A DNA stretch of 64,000 nucleotides, taken from positions 62,001 through 126,000 of the forward strand of contig NZ_JAKRRY010000007.1 of assembly GCF_026191675.1 (NCBI RefSeq), written 5' to 3'. Position numbers and translations under genes: made by a program. A model generated the notes under the pieces. It searched no databases and had not been told where the DNA came from. It was given only the letters and a program-made list of their open reading frames with translations. The stretch comes from Vibrio qingdaonensis (lineage in GTDB: Bacteria > Pseudomonadota > Gammaproteobacteria > Enterobacterales > Vibrionaceae). The first letter of the stretch is position 1. Each line of letters opens with the position of its first letter. Below, piece by piece: positions 18,023-28,813 of this stretch.

Positions 18023-18337
18023 ATGACAACTAAGAAAACACGAATCAAACATGCTCCTGAATTTAAAGCCGAAGCACTTAAGCTAGCAGAGAAAGTCGGT
18101 GTCGCTGCTGCTGCACGACAGCTATCCTTATATGAATCTCAGATCTATGGATGGCGTAAAGCCATCAAAAAAGACGCGAAAATCAGCGATAGAGAAAGAG
18201 AACTCGCCACTGAAAATGCCAAGCTCAAACGATTATTGACAGAGCAAGCTGAAGAGCTAGATATCGTAAAAAAGGCAGCCACCTACTTCGCGAAAAATCT
18301 AAAGTTGATTGCTATGAGTTTATGCTCGAACACCTGA
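18023..18337 (+). CDS. IS3-family transposase OrfA
   Basis: 104 residues with an N-terminal helix-turn-helix of the HTH_Tnp_1 type (HAPEFKAEALKLAEKVGVAA) and a leucine-zipper-like coiled coil (about 55-85). An A6G slippery run at 18268-18274 lies near the 3' end, where a -1 frameshift would make the OrfAB fusion. OrfA binds the terminal repeats and regulates transposition. The frame is intact in this copy. Confidence 0.88.
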   Translation: MTTKKTRIKHAPEFKAEALKLAEKVGVAAAARQLSLYESQIYGWRKAIKKDAKISDRERELATENAKLKRLLTEQAEELDIVKKAATYFAKNLKLIAMSLCSNT

Positions 18338-19173
18338 TGCAATATAGGATTGTCCGTATGGCTAAGGCGTTGGGGGTTTCTCGAAGTGGGTTTTATTATT
18401 GGATTGATAATCGCCATAAAGTCACTCTACGCAACGAGTACCGTAAGCATCTTGATAGCAAAGTTCGAGAAGTCTTTGATGATAAAAAGGAACGCGACGG
18501 TGCAAGGCGTATTCAAAAAGAACTTGAGGCAAATGGTAATAAGCACGATGTAAAAACCATTGCCGCGAGCATGAAACGCCAGAGCTTAGTCGCGAAGGCC
18601 GCACACAAGTTCAAATGTACGACAGACAGTAAGCATAGGCTTCCTGTTGCCCCGAATTTACTTGAATAAGACTTTAATGCGTCAGCACCAAACCAAAAAT
18701 GGACTGGAGATATCACCTATCTAGCAACAAGCGAAGGTTGGATTTATTTAGCCGTTATTATCGACCTGTACTCACGGCAAGTCGTTGGATGGTCAATGAA
18801 TACCAGAATGACCGCAACTCTGGTTTGTGATGCTCTATCAATGGCATTGTTCCGCAGAGGTATGCCAGAAGAGGTGATTATCCACAGTGATAGAGGTAGC
18901 CAATATTGCTCAAAATACTACCGAGACTTAATCGCAGCTCATAATCTAAAACAAAGTATGAGTAGGAAAGGAAACTGCTGGGATAACGCCTGTGTTGAAA
19001 GCTTTTTCCACTCAATGAAAGTAGAAGCCGTCCAATACGAGCCGATAATGACTCGAGAAGAGATGCGCCAAGCGCTTTTTGAATACATTGAAGTTGATTA
19101 TAATCGAACAAGAAGGCACAGTGCTCTTGGGTATGTAAGCCCAGTTAACTTTGAAAAACAATATGTCGCTTAA
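18322..19173 (+). pseudogene. IS3-family transposase OrfB, interrupted by a stop codon
   Basis: The frame encodes an HTH_21-type region (MLEHLMQYRIVRMAKALGV) and then the rve integrase core. A TAA at 18667-18669 follows LLE and precedes [18 protein letters not shown] in the same frame; a CAA-to-TAA change would explain it. After the stop the DDE residues are present: Asp in GDITYL, Asp in IHSDRGSQY and Glu in NACVESFFH. OrfB therefore cannot be made at full length without readthrough. The same stop is found in copy 2. Confidence 0.85.
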
Positions 19174-19203
19174 TGCGGTGTCCAATCTGACTGGAGCAGA
19201 TCA

Positions 19204-19690
19204 ATTGGGAAATCGACACTGTATTAGGCAAGCACGGTACAGGGGCTATGGTGACTATTTTAGAGCGCAAAACACGATTTTACGTGGTAAAGAAAGTGCC
19301 ATCCAAATCATCGGATGATGTCACCAAAGCAACCATAGAGTTACTCATGCCATACAAGGAGCATGTCCATACCATCACGGCAGATAACGGGAGAGAGTTT
19401 GCAGGTCATGAAACCATCGCAAAGGAGCTGGAGGCTGATGTGTACTTTGCCCACCCTTATAGTTCTTGGGAGCGTGGGGCTAATGAGAATGCTAACGGTC
19501 TTTTAAGGCAATATGTGAAGAAAGGAACCGACCTAACAACGGTAATGGACAGCGATATTGAATTCGCTTTATCGCGGATAAATTATCGACCGAAAAAGTG
19601 TTTAGGCTTCAAGCAGCCAGCGATTGTCTTTAAAGAAATGGCATTGGCTGCTTGATATTGGAGAGTGTCGCACTTCGCAGTTGAATTCGG
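19204..19690 (+). mobile_element. Truncated IS30-family insertion sequence
   Basis: The 3' part of an IS30-family element remains. Its coding region begins mid-gene right at the border of the IS3 copy. Its right end (around CGCACTTCGCAGTTGAAT, 19669-19686) abuts the eda remnant. The left part of the element is missing. Confidence 0.75.
19206..19655 (+). pseudogene. IS30-family transposase, C-terminal fragment
   Basis: About 149 codons read WEIDTVLGKHGTGAMVTILE, then TITADNGREFAGHETIA, VYFAHPYSSWERGANENANG and RINYRPKKCLGFKQPAIVF. This is the second half of the IS30-type DDE domain, with Asp in WEIDTV and TADNG and Glu in ERGANEN. The N-terminal DNA-binding part is absent because the IS3 copy lies immediately upstream. 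It cannot be functional as it stands. Confidence 0.88.
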
Positions 19691-19691
19691 G

Positions 19692-20040
19692 TTCTACTAA
19701 GCTTGGATTGTTTACACTAGGAATAATTGGAACACCTTTATCTAGGCAGTATTGAACGGTACGTGGGTTAAAACCTGGGCTTACAATAAAGTCAGCACCT
19801 ACTTCGATTGAAGCCGTAACTTGTTCATTGGTCAGCACGGTACCAGAACCGATGAGCATCTCTGGAAACTCTTTACGCATCAAGCGAATTGCATCGATTG
19901 CACATTCCGTACGTAGAGTTAGCGCAAGGCATACCGTTATCAACTAAAACTCGGCCTAAAGGAATTACATCTTCCACTTTGTTTATTGTAATAACCGGGA
20001 TCACTTTTAAATTTGCTAATTGTTCATTAAGAGTTGTCAT
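19692..20040 (-). pseudogene. eda: KDPG/KHG aldolase (eda), frameshifted and truncated
   Basis: The gene begins normally at 20040 (MTTLNEQLANLKVIPVIT, then VLVDNGMPCA). It loses frame near 19928, where about five bases are missing compared with the usual GMPCAEIT.RTECA. The second frame resumes LRTECAIDAIRLMRKEFPEML and continues to YCLDKGVPIIPSVNNPSLVE, with SGTVL and SPGFNP intact. It then runs into the IS30 end at about 19691. The Schiff-base Lys region (TTFKFFPAE in the family) is gone. It would have cleaved KDPG to pyruvate and glyceraldehyde-3-phosphate. Another eda elsewhere must supply this step if the cluster works. Confidence 0.88.
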
Positions 20041-20060
20041 AATAAATGTTCTTTTTCCAT

Positions 20061-20096
20061 ATAGGGCTTATATACAGTGATGGTTATAAGCCCTAT
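20061..20096. terminator. Hairpin between kdgK and the eda remnant
   Basis: ATAGGGCTTATA and TATAAGCCCTAT form a perfect 12-bp stem with a 12-base loop. No strong T-run follows on either strand, so it may be an RNA stabiliser or a weak attenuator between kdgK and eda rather than a full terminator. Confidence 0.5.
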
Positions 20097-20104
20097 TTAT
20101 ATAT

Positions 20105-21037
20105 TTAAAGGGATAGGTTTGGCATTGCTTCATTTGGAATAATCGCGCCTTGGTATTGAATCACGGTTCCTGCAACACAGTGACCAGCAAAAGCGGCTTC
20201 ACGAGGATCACCACCACATAATCGTTTTGCTATGAATCCCGCGCTAAAAGAGTCACCAGCAGCTGTAGTGTCGATAATAGAGGTCACTTTATTTGGAGAC
20301 ACATTAGAAATATTGCCTTCCTCAACAACCAAACAATCTTCGCCTCCGCGTTTTATGATGATCTCTTTCACGCCAGCTTCAGTCGTGCGTTTAATGCATT
20401 GTTCGATATCAATATCACCGTATAGATCTTGCTCATCATCTAAAGTAAGCAGGGCTGTATCAGTTAACTTAAGCATTTTTAGGTAATATGAGATAGCCTT
20501 GTTCTGGCTAGACCAAAGTCTAGGTCGATAGTTATTATCGAAGAAAACCTGTCCTCCTATAGCTTTAAATTGCTCTAAGAAGTGAAATAGAACGTTTCGA
20601 CTGTTTTCACTTAAGATAGCAAGGGTAATACCACTTATATACACAGCATCAAACTTAAGCAGGTCGTTTGTTAGTTCAGATACGTTTTCTTGGTCAAAAA
20701 GGCAACGAGCCGCGGCGTCGTTTCTCCAATAGAAGAAGCTACGTTCACCACTGTTGTCAGTTTCTATAAAATATAAACCGGGCTGCTTATCACTCAAACG
20801 AGAAACGAGACTTGTGTCTATCCCTTCAGCTTCCCAAGCGGCTAACATATTTGAACTAAATGAATCTTCGCCTAAAGCTGTCACATAACTTGTTTTCACG
20901 TTGTGTTCTTGTGTTAGGCGGGATAAGTAAAGCGCGGTGTTTAATGTGTCGCCCCCGAATGCTTGTTTGAGCCCATCTTCTTTTGTTTGTAGCTCAACCA
21001 TGCATTCGCCAATGACTGCGATATTATATGATTTCAT
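20105..21037 (-). CDS. kdgK: 2-dehydro-3-deoxygluconokinase (KDG kinase)
   Basis: 310 residues of the PfkB/ribokinase family. It begins IAVIGECMVEL, has the FGGDTLNTALYLSRL substrate region (about 28-42) and the catalytic anion-hole motif DTTAAGDSFSAGF (about 252-264). It phosphorylates 2-keto-3-deoxygluconate to KDPG, the common end product of uronate, pectin and alginate pathways. The natural next gene, eda, is broken immediately downstream. Codon use and base content are AT-rich like the rest of the segment between the two IS copies. Confidence 0.9.
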   Translation of the reverse strand: MKSYNIAVIGECMVELQTKEDGLKQAFGGDTLNTALYLSRLTQEHNVKTSYVTALGEDSFSSNMLAAWEAEGIDTSLVSRLSDKQPGLYFIETDNSGERSFFYWRNDAAARCLFDQENVSELTNDLLKFDAVYISGITLAILSENSRNVLFHFLEQFKAIGGQVFFDNNYRPRLWSSQNKAISYYLKMLKLTDTALLTLDDEQDLYGDIDIEQCIKRTTEAGVKEIIIKRGGEDCLVVEEGNISNVSPNKVTSIIDTTAAGDSFSAGFIAKRLCGGDPREAAFAGHCVAGTVIQYQGAIIPNEAMPNLSL

Positions 21038-21199
21038 GTACGTCCCTTTTTTGTTGACCTAGCTTGCTCGGTGTTTGTATTGATGAGAATAGAGAAAATG
21101 GCGCAAATTCAGCATGAAAAGCTCTATTCATTATAGTTTGGTCGGTTCTTATGCCTTGTTAATCGGTCATAAGAACGGACATTAAGGTTGTTGCTCCAA

Positions 21200-22507
21200 T
21201 TACATAATTAATCCGAATGCACTTGGTAGAGTCATAGAAATTGCTGGCACATAAGTTACTAGCATTAAAATCATGAAGATTACTAGGAAGAAAGGGAGTA
21301 ATGGTTTAACAATTGAATCAATACTGATACCACTCACTTTACAACCAGTGAAAAGGATAGGGCCTACAGGTGGGGTAATCGTACCTAAAGACAAGTTGAA
21401 TACCATTAGGATACCAAATTGTACTGGGTGCATTCCCAACCCCATACATATAGGTAAGAATATTGGTGTGAAAATTAATACTGCTGGTGTTGGATCCATA
21501 AAGGTACCAATAAACAGAAGAACAATATTAATAATCAATAAGATCAAAATAGGGTTGTCGGTTAACGTTAAGAGACCGTCGGCAATCATTCCTGGGATCT
21601 GAGTGAAAGACATGACCCAAGACATAATTGAAGATGCACCAATCATAAATATAACGATTGATGTCATTTTAGCGGTGTTTAGAAAGATTGTCGGTAAGTC
21701 AATAACCTTAAGTTGACGGTAAGAAAACCCAAGGATCATTGCGTAGACAACAGCTATAGCAGAGGCTTCTGTTGCGGTAAATATTCCTCCAAGGATCCCA
21801 CCAATAACGACAACGATAAGTGAAAGACTTGGTATCGCCTTAATCGAAACATCAATGCATTGTTTCAATGACATTCTATGTTGACCAATATAGCCAAGAC
21901 GCTTCCCTGTGATGGCCGCAATGACCATTACGCCAAGACCCCAAAGAATACCGGGTAGGTAGCCCCCCATAAATAATGCAGAAACGGAAACAGATCCGGC
22001 AACCGTTGCATAAACGATTAACGCATTTGACGGTGGAATAAGCATGCCTGTAGGCGCTGATGCAATGTTCACCGCCGTGCTAAATTTAGGATCGTAGCCC
22101 TCTTTCTTTTGAATTGGAGTCATGATACCACCAACAGCAGCACACGATGCAACACCTGAACCACTTATTGAACCAAAAAGCATATTCGATACAACATTGG
22201 TTTGGGCTAATGGGGCGGGGAAAAAACCACTTATGATCTTAGAAAAATTTATCAACCGTATCGCAATACCGCCATTATTCATTATATTGCCGGCCAATAT
22301 GAAGAATGGGATGGCCAGTAAAGCAAAGGAATCTAAGCCAACAAACATACGTTGTGCTGAAGTGGTTAATGCGCCTTGATAGGGCAAGATGCAAGTCATT
22401 GCGGCGAATGATGAAATACCAACGGCAATGGCAATTGGCGCTCCAATAATGAGAAGGACTAATACGCCCGTAAACATAACTATTGAAGCAGTTAATGCGA
22501 GATCCAT
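21200..22507 (-). CDS. TRAP transporter large permease, DctM family (uronate cluster)
   Basis: 435 residues with about 12 hydrophobic segments and family regions FFILAGNIMNNGGIAIRLI, FGSISGSGVASCAAVGGIM and LGTITPPVGPILF. Its ATG overlaps the end of the DctQ gene. It sits with kduI and kdgK, so the imported solute is probably an unsaturated or keto uronate, or a hexuronate. It is a different subfamily from the TRAP set at 10496-13394. Confidence 0.92.
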   Translation of the reverse strand: MDLALTASIVMFTGVLVLLIIGAPIAIAVGISSFAAMTCILPYQGALTTSAQRMFVGLDSFALLAIPFFILAGNIMNNGGIAIRLINFSKIISGFFPAPLAQTNVVSNMLFGSISGSGVASCAAVGGIMTPIQKKEGYDPKFSTAVNIASAPTGMLIPPSNALIVYATVAGSVSVSALFMGGYLPGILWGLGVMVIAAITGKRLGYIGQHRMSLKQCIDVSIKAIPSLSLIVVVIGGILGGIFTATEASAIAVVYAMILGFSYRQLKVIDLPTIFLNTAKMTSIVIFMIGASSIMSWVMSFTQIPGMIADGLLTLTDNPILILLIINIVLLFIGTFMDPTPAVLIFTPIFLPICMGLGMHPVQFGILMVFNLSLGTITPPVGPILFTGCKVSGISIDSIVKPLLPFFLVIFMILMLVTYVPAISMTLPSAFGLIM

Positions 22508-23043
22508 TATGCGTCTCCTTCAGTTAGCGATGGGGGGCTGAATAGTTCAATAAATAAATTTATTACGTTAATTACGACGTAAAAAAGGATCAAGCCACCA
22601 GCAATGGGAATGACAGAATAAATGACACCCATTGGAATTTGTAAAGCTGAATCAATTTGCCACATTTGGCGTATTGCACTGCTATAGCCCCCAGTAAACA
22701 TGACGGTAAAGGCAAAGATGGCAGTCACAGATTCAATGACAATCTCTACAAGTGTTCGGACTTTATGGCTTAGCTTGTCTTTTACAAAAGTGATCGCCAT
22801 GTGCTCACGAAGTCCAAACACAAAAGCTGCACCAAGTAAAACTAACCAAATAAACAAATAGCGAGAAAGGACTTCACTTACGGCACTTGGGCTATTAAAA
22901 ACATATCGTGCTATTACTTGGTAAGTAACTAAAGCTGTCATGATTCCAACGATGGAAATGAGTAACCATGAGAGTATTCGATCAACCCACGATCGTATCC
23001 AACTCAAAGCAGCAAAGAATTTGCCTTGCTTAAGGTTTGTCAT
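22507..23043 (-). CDS. TRAP transporter small permease, DctQ family (uronate cluster)
   Basis: 178 residues with four membrane helices and the DctQ-type region VIARYVFNSPSAVSEVLSRY followed by FGLREHMAITF. It partners the adjacent DctM and the binding protein at 23110-24090. Confidence 0.9.
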   Translation of the reverse strand: MTNLKQGKFFAALSWIRSWVDRILSWLLISIVGIMTALVTYQVIARYVFNSPSAVSEVLSRYLFIWLVLLGAAFVFGLREHMAITFVKDKLSHKVRTLVEIVIESVTAIFAFTVMFTGGYSSAIRQMWQIDSALQIPMGVIYSVIPIAGGLILFYVVINVINLFIELFSPPSLTEGDA

Positions 23044-23109
23044 TTTTACTTACTCCAAAATTAATAAAGGACAGAAGGCATTATTAGCCCACTATCCTTC
23101 GTGTGGTGA

Positions 23110-24090
23110 TTATAGTAGTGCTGTAATGCGCGAGTAGATTGCTTTCTGTTCTGGTGTTTTAAGCAACTCTTCTTGGAGTGGTTTGCAGGCTTCTACAAAC
23201 GGAGCGATGTCTACTTCGTTGAACTTAGCGCCAATATCCTCAGCGGCTTTTTTAGAAATACTAACTTGATCTTTCCAAAGCTCGAACTGAGTAGCTGTGC
23301 TTTCTTTGGCTAGTCTTTCAAATGAAGCTCGATCTTCTTTAGACATAGAATCTAAGAAGTAACTGCTTGCGACAACAAGGTCTGGAACCATAAGGTGTCG
23401 AGTTGCGGAGTAGTACCCTGCCACTTCGTATTGTTTAAGGTCGTAATAGGTAATTTCACTATTCTCAGCCCCGTCAAGCACTCCTTGTTGTATTGCAGAA
23501 TAAACTTCTCCTTGTCCCATTGGTACGCCTTGACCACCCATGCAATTTAGTGTTTTGATCATAGTGTCTGATTGCATCACACGGATTTTCATCCCTTTCA
23601 TGTCAGCAATATTGTTGACTGGGCCTTTTTTGCTATAGATAGAACGTGCACCACCGGTATATGCCGCGACAATTTCAAAGCCCATTCGAGACGTTTCTTT
23701 GAATAAGTCATCAAGCGCTCCTGAGGCAAATACTGCTTCCTGGTGATCATAACCGCTATAAACATAAGGAAGGCCAATAACAGTGAAATTACTGTTGTAG
23801 TTTTCCACTAGCGGGTTCGCAACCACAGCCATTTGGATAGCACCATTTTGAACAAGTTCTAGTGACGCTCGTTGATCACCTAAAAGTTCGTTTGGGTAAA
23901 TCTCAAGGGTGTAGCGACCATCTGTAGCAGCTTCCAATTTCTCACCAAAATCATGCAAAGCACGATATTGAGGGTGCTGATCAGATTGGTTAAATGCAGC
24001 TTTAATCTCTGTTGCGGCATTTGCCATTGATGACAAGCCCATTGTTCCAATTAATGCGGCTGCAAGGGGTAGTATTTTAAATGTCTTCAT
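23110..24090 (-). CDS. TRAP transporter solute-binding protein, DctP family (uronate cluster)
   Basis: About 326 residues from the ATG at 24090, chosen because GGAGTC lies just upstream. The longer frame from 24102 adds only MESK. The signal peptide ends SSMANAATEIK. Family regions are GDQRASLELVQNGAIQMAVV, GMKIRVMQSDTMIKTLNCMG with the ligand carboxylate Arg, and VLDGAENSEITYYDL. It binds an acidic sugar in the periplasm and feeds the adjacent permease. Context suggests a uronate. Confidence 0.9.
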   Translation of the reverse strand: MKTFKILPLAAALIGTMGLSSMANAATEIKAAFNQSDQHPQYRALHDFGEKLEAATDGRYTLEIYPNELLGDQRASLELVQNGAIQMAVVANPLVENYNSNFTVIGLPYVYSGYDHQEAVFASGALDDLFKETSRMGFEIVAAYTGGARSIYSKKGPVNNIADMKGMKIRVMQSDTMIKTLNCMGGQGVPMGQGEVYSAIQQGVLDGAENSEITYYDLKQYEVAGYYSATRHLMVPDLVVASSYFLDSMSKEDRASFERLAKESTATQFELWKDQVSISKKAAEDIGAKFNEVDIAPFVEACKPLQEELLKTPEQKAIYSRITALL

Positions 24091-24164
24091 TTTCGACTCC
24101 ATTGAGTGTGTAGGGTACGTTTGTTATTCGTTGCTTGTAATTTGCTATTTGTTCAAAACAGCAG

Positions 24165-25004
24165 TTATTTAATAGCGTCCATGTCGACAAAATCCATATC
24201 ATCAAAGGTTTGGTTTTCTCCAAGCATCCCCCAGATGAAGCTGTAATTTTGTGTTCCGCAACCAGAGTGTATTGACCAACTTGGGGACAAAATCATTTGA
24301 TGATTTCTAAGCACAACATGGCGGGTTTCAGTTGGTTCACCCATAAAGTGGAATACAACCTGTTGTGGTTTTATATCAAAATAGAAATAAGCTTCCATTC
24401 GGCGCTCATGAGTATGTGCTGGCATGGTGTTCCAAACACTGCTTTCGCTCAAAGATGTAACGCCCATTGAAAGTTGACATGTTGGTAGAATATCTGGGTG
24501 CAGATATTGACGAATTACACGTTCATTGGCATTGGTAGAATCACCAAGTTGAATTAGATTTGTTTCTTCTCTTTTTACAACACGTGACGGGTAAGTGTGA
24601 TGCGCAGGAGCGCTGATGCAATACAGTAGAGCAGGACAATCGGCATCTAAAGAACTGAACTCAAGCTCTTGTGTTCCCATGCCTAAGTACAGGCCATCTA
24701 AGTGATTAATTGTATAAGTGCCAGTAGCGGTTTTAACTTGCGCTCTACCGCCAACATTTACCACACCAAATTCACGGCGCTGCAGGAAATAATCCACACC
24801 AAATGTAGCTGAATCAATATGATCTTCAAGGGTAAGACTAGAAGTCGTGGGTGAAACCCCAAGCACTACAATACGGTCTATGTGGCTGTATACAGATACG
24901 ATTTCATCTTCAATGAACATTGAGTCAGTTAGGTACTCTTCGCGCAAGCGTGAAGTGTCGTAGGATTTTGAGTCCTTAGGATTGCTATTGTAGTTAACTT
25001 TCAT
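24165..25004 (-). CDS. kduI: 5-dehydro-4-deoxy-D-glucuronate isomerase
   Basis: About 279 residues from the ATG at 25004 (MKVNYNSNP), matching the length of E. coli KduI; the frame extends eight codons further but without a ribosome-binding site. Strong family regions: VYSHIDRIVVLGV (about 37), YFLQRREFGVVNVGG (about 72) and the metal site NTMPAHTHERRMEAYFYF (about 188-205). SWSIHSGCGTQNYSFIWGM and DDMDFVD follow. It isomerises 4-deoxy-L-threo-5-hexosulose uronate, from pectin or glycosaminoglycan unsaturated uronates, to 3-deoxy-D-glycero-2,5-hexodiulosonate. The usual partner KduD is not in the window. Confidence 0.93.
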   Translation of the reverse strand: MKVNYNSNPKDSKSYDTSRLREEYLTDSMFIEDEIVSVYSHIDRIVVLGVSPTTSSLTLEDHIDSATFGVDYFLQRREFGVVNVGGRAQVKTATGTYTINHLDGLYLGMGTQELEFSSLDADCPALLYCISAPAHHTYPSRVVKREETNLIQLGDSTNANERVIRQYLHPDILPTCQLSMGVTSLSESSVWNTMPAHTHERRMEAYFYFDIKPQQVVFHFMGEPTETRHVVLRNHQMILSPSWSIHSGCGTQNYSFIWGMLGENQTFDDMDFVDMDAIK

Positions 25005-25071
25005 GAATGCTCTCTTGTTTGTTATCATTTAGTATTTAGTGAACCTTGGTATCCCAATGGGAAATACATTG

Positions 25072-26321
<1,250 letters not shown>

Positions 26322-27776
26322 ATGTTGGAAAAGATACTTAAAGGTAGTTTTAATGAGGCCACAACTTACGATCGTGCTGAACTAAATAGCAAGATTGTAC
26401 ATATTGGATTTGGTGCATTTCATCGAGGTCATCAAGCTGTCTACAACGACATCACAAATCAGCTATCTGATGAGAAGTGGGGGATTAGTGAAATAAACAT
26501 GTTTGGCGCCTCAGACCTTATGACTAGTTTGCAGCAACAAAATAACTTATTCACTGTTGTTGAAACATCGAAGGCGGCGGTCAATACACGCTTGGTTCGG
26601 ACTATTGTTGACTCTATTCATACGCCGAGTACTGGTATTGATAAAGCAATCGAGAAATTAGTAGAACCGCAAGTTGCTATCGTTTCTATGACTATCACAG
26701 AGAAAGGATATTGTGCAGATCCTCAGTCTAGAACCATTGATTTAACAAATAACCTTATTAAGCATGACCTAGAAAATGCAACGTCACCTCAATCTGCTAT
26801 TGGACTTATAACCGAAGCATTACGAATTCGTAGAGATAAGGGGTTACAACCTTTTAGTATCATGTCATGTGACAACATCCCTGAGAATGGGGCATTAACA
26901 AAAGGCGTCATTGTTGAGTTTGCCCGTCAATTAGATGATCAGCTAGGAGCATGGATTGAATCTAATGTTACATTCCCAAGCACAATGGTAGACCGTATTG
27001 TTCCAGCAATGACAGAAGAAGAATTTGACACCATTGAGCGCCATACAGGTTATAGAGACCCATGCGGTATTATCTGTGAAGACTTCCGTCAGTGGGTAAT
27101 CGAAGATAATTTTGTAGCGGGTCGCCCTGAATGGGAAAAAGCGGGTGCAATGCTGGTCAATGATGTCCTTCCTTATGAAGAAATGAAACTTCGTATGCTC
27201 AATGGCTCTCATTCTTTCTTGGCCTATAACGGTTCCCTTGCAGGTTATGAATATATTTACCAGTGCATGGAGGATGGCGTATTCAAATCGGTGACTAAAA
27301 AATTAATGGTTGAGGAGCAAGGTCGCTCGTTAAACCCAGCACTCGAAATCGACTTAGAAGAGTATGCGCAACTGTTACTTGAGCGCTTTAGTAATCCAAA
27401 TATAAAACATAAAACACATCAAATTGCGATGGACGGTTCGCAGAAGTTACCACAACGCGCATTGGATCCGTTCTTAACTCTTCAAGAGCGCGGTGTCGTT
27501 CCTAAAATTCAACCATTGATTATCGCAGGATGGATGCACTATCTACTGAATTCAGATGAATCAATGAGAGAGATTCACGATCCGCTCGCGCCAACATTCA
27601 AAGATATTATGACGTTAATAAACGACAAATCGAATATTGCAAACCGTTTCCTCGATATTGAAAGTGTATTTGGTAGCCACGGGAAAATGAATACGCAATT
27701 GATTGATGAAGTATTGAACGCCTTTAACAAGATCAACGATTTAGGCATTAAAAAAACAATCGAAAGCTTAGCTTAA
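26322..27776 (+). CDS. uxuB: Mannitol dehydrogenase-family oxidoreductase, UxuB-like (fructuronate reductase)
   Basis: 484 residues, close to E. coli UxuB (486). It has an N-terminal Rossmann domain (KIVHIGFGAFHRGHQAVY, about 24-41) and the family signatures MSCDNIPENGALTKG and DRIVPAMTEEE. The catalytic region KLRMLNGSHSFLAYNGSL (about 288-305) follows. UxuB reduces D-fructuronate to D-mannonate with NADH; YeiQ/YdfI paralogues act on related hexonates. Start with GGGAGAAG 8 bases upstream. No mannonate dehydratase (UxuA) or uronate isomerase (UxaC) is in the window. Confidence 0.85.
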   Translation: MLEKILKGSFNEATTYDRAELNSKIVHIGFGAFHRGHQAVYNDITNQLSDEKWGISEINMFGASDLMTSLQQQNNLFTVVETSKAAVNTRLVRTIVDSIHTPSTGIDKAIEKLVEPQVAIVSMTITEKGYCADPQSRTIDLTNNLIKHDLENATSPQSAIGLITEALRIRRDKGLQPFSIMSCDNIPENGALTKGVIVEFARQLDDQLGAWIESNVTFPSTMVDRIVPAMTEEEFDTIERHTGYRDPCGIICEDFRQWVIEDNFVAGRPEWEKAGAMLVNDVLPYEEMKLRMLNGSHSFLAYNGSLAGYEYIYQCMEDGVFKSVTKKLMVEEQGRSLNPALEIDLEEYAQLLLERFSNPNIKHKTHQIAMDGSQKLPQRALDPFLTLQERGVVPKIQPLIIAGWMHYLLNSDESMREIHDPLAPTFKDIMTLINDKSNIANRFLDIESVFGSHGKMNTQLIDEVLNAFNKINDLGIKKTIESLA

Positions 27777-27788
27777 AAGGACGAAAGA

Positions 27789-28802
27789 ATGAAAACCCTA
27801 ATTTGCCAAGAACCAAACAAAATGGAATATGTTGAAAGAGCAGTACCAAAAATTGAGTCAAATGAAGTTCTTTTAAAGATTAACGCTGTCGGTATATGTG
27901 GTACAGACATACATGCATTTGCTGGTAAACAAGCGTTCTTTAGTTACCCGAGAGTACTAGGTCATGAAATCAGTGGTACAGCTCAAGAAATGGGGAGCGA
28001 AGTAGCGACGATTGAGCCTGGTAAGCGTTACGCGGTTATCCCAGCGATTTCTTGCGGTGTTTGCCCTGCTTGTAAAGACAGAAAGCCGAATTGTTGTGAC
28101 AGTATTTCTTTGTATGGTGTCCATCAGGATGGTGGCTTTTGTGAATACCTAGCCGTTCGCGATACTAACCTCATTGAACTCCCAGATGCGGTATCAAATA
28201 CTCAAGGTGCGCTTATTGAATGCTTTGCTATTAGCGCTCACGCGGTTCGTCGGTCAGAGGTTAAGCCAAATGATTGTGTATTGGTTGTTGGCGCAGGCCC
28301 TATAGGCTTAGGTACTGCGGCGATAGCTAAAGCTGCTGGAGCAAATGTCATAGTTGCTGATATTGCAAAGGAGCGCTTGGATTGGGCTACAGATAAAGTT
28401 GGGGTAAAAACACTTAATGCATCTTCAGATAGATATCAACAAGATGTACATGAAGCTTTCGGCCAAGGTGCTGATATTGTCTTCGACGCGACTGGCTTTG
28501 ATAAATCGATGTCAAACGCCGTAAACCTCATTCGCAATGGTGGGAAATTGGTATTTATAGGCTTCACCAAAGGTGAACTGTCGTTTCATAACACTACATT
28601 CCATATGAAAGAAACCACATTAATGAGTTCTCGCAATGCAATGAGAGAAGACTTTGAGCATGTGATTGAGTTGATGGCGTCTGGCGCAATTTCAGAAAAT
28701 ATTATGAAGAATAAAGAATATGACTTCCATTCGTTTGGTCTTACCTATGGCGAAGATGTATGTCAAAACAGAGATTTAGTCAAAGGCGTGATTACGTTTT
28801 AA
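27789..28802 (+). CDS. Zinc-dependent medium-chain dehydrogenase, LgoD-like (L-galactonate/L-gulonate 5-dehydrogenase type)
   Basis: 337 residues. Catalytic zinc ligands lie in GICGTDIHAF (Cys about 38) and LGHEISG (His/Glu about 60). The structural zinc site is SCGVCPACKDRKPNCC (about 89-104), and the NAD-binding motif is VVGAGPIGLGTAAIAKAAG (about 167). The opening resembles E. coli LgoD (YjjN), which oxidises L-galactonate to D-tagaturonate. It is 12 bp after uxuB and probably in the same transcript. The exact hexonate substrate is an inference from family and context. Confidence 0.82.
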   Translation: MKTLICQEPNKMEYVERAVPKIESNEVLLKINAVGICGTDIHAFAGKQAFFSYPRVLGHEISGTAQEMGSEVATIEPGKRYAVIPAISCGVCPACKDRKPNCCDSISLYGVHQDGGFCEYLAVRDTNLIELPDAVSNTQGALIECFAISAHAVRRSEVKPNDCVLVVGAGPIGLGTAAIAKAAGANVIVADIAKERLDWATDKVGVKTLNASSDRYQQDVHEAFGQGADIVFDATGFDKSMSNAVNLIRNGGKLVFIGFTKGELSFHNTTFHMKETTLMSSRNAMREDFEHVIELMASGAISENIMKNKEYDFHSFGLTYGEDVCQNRDLVKGVITF

Positions 28803-28813
28803 GGATAAAGGTT

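Larger units (their letters stand above)
17961..19203 (+). mobile_element. IS3-family insertion sequence, copy 1
   Basis: 1243 bp. It starts TGATCCGCACCAGAAG and ends CTGACTGGAGCAGATCA, giving imperfect terminal inverted repeats that share TGATC.GC.CCAG and TTGGACAC. It contains orfA and an orfB interrupted by a stop. It is almost identical to the reverse-oriented copy at 30972-32148, except for a 63-bp block missing there, a 3-bp gap and point changes. No target-site duplication is visible: the flanks are TTG on the left and ATT on the right. Its right end abuts an IS30-family transposase fragment, so it probably jumped into that element. Confidence 0.9.

Noticed and set aside
17710..18048. 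Complete 112-codon gene on the minus strand
   Set aside because: Its first half lies in an inverted-repeat element and inside the IS copy; only the last about 60 codons make sense as protein.
19780..19800. A second TnsB-like site (TTACAATAAAGTC)
   Set aside because: It is a single copy inside the eda coding remnant, without neighbouring repeats or a TGTCGGCAG terminus; best explained by the protein sequence.
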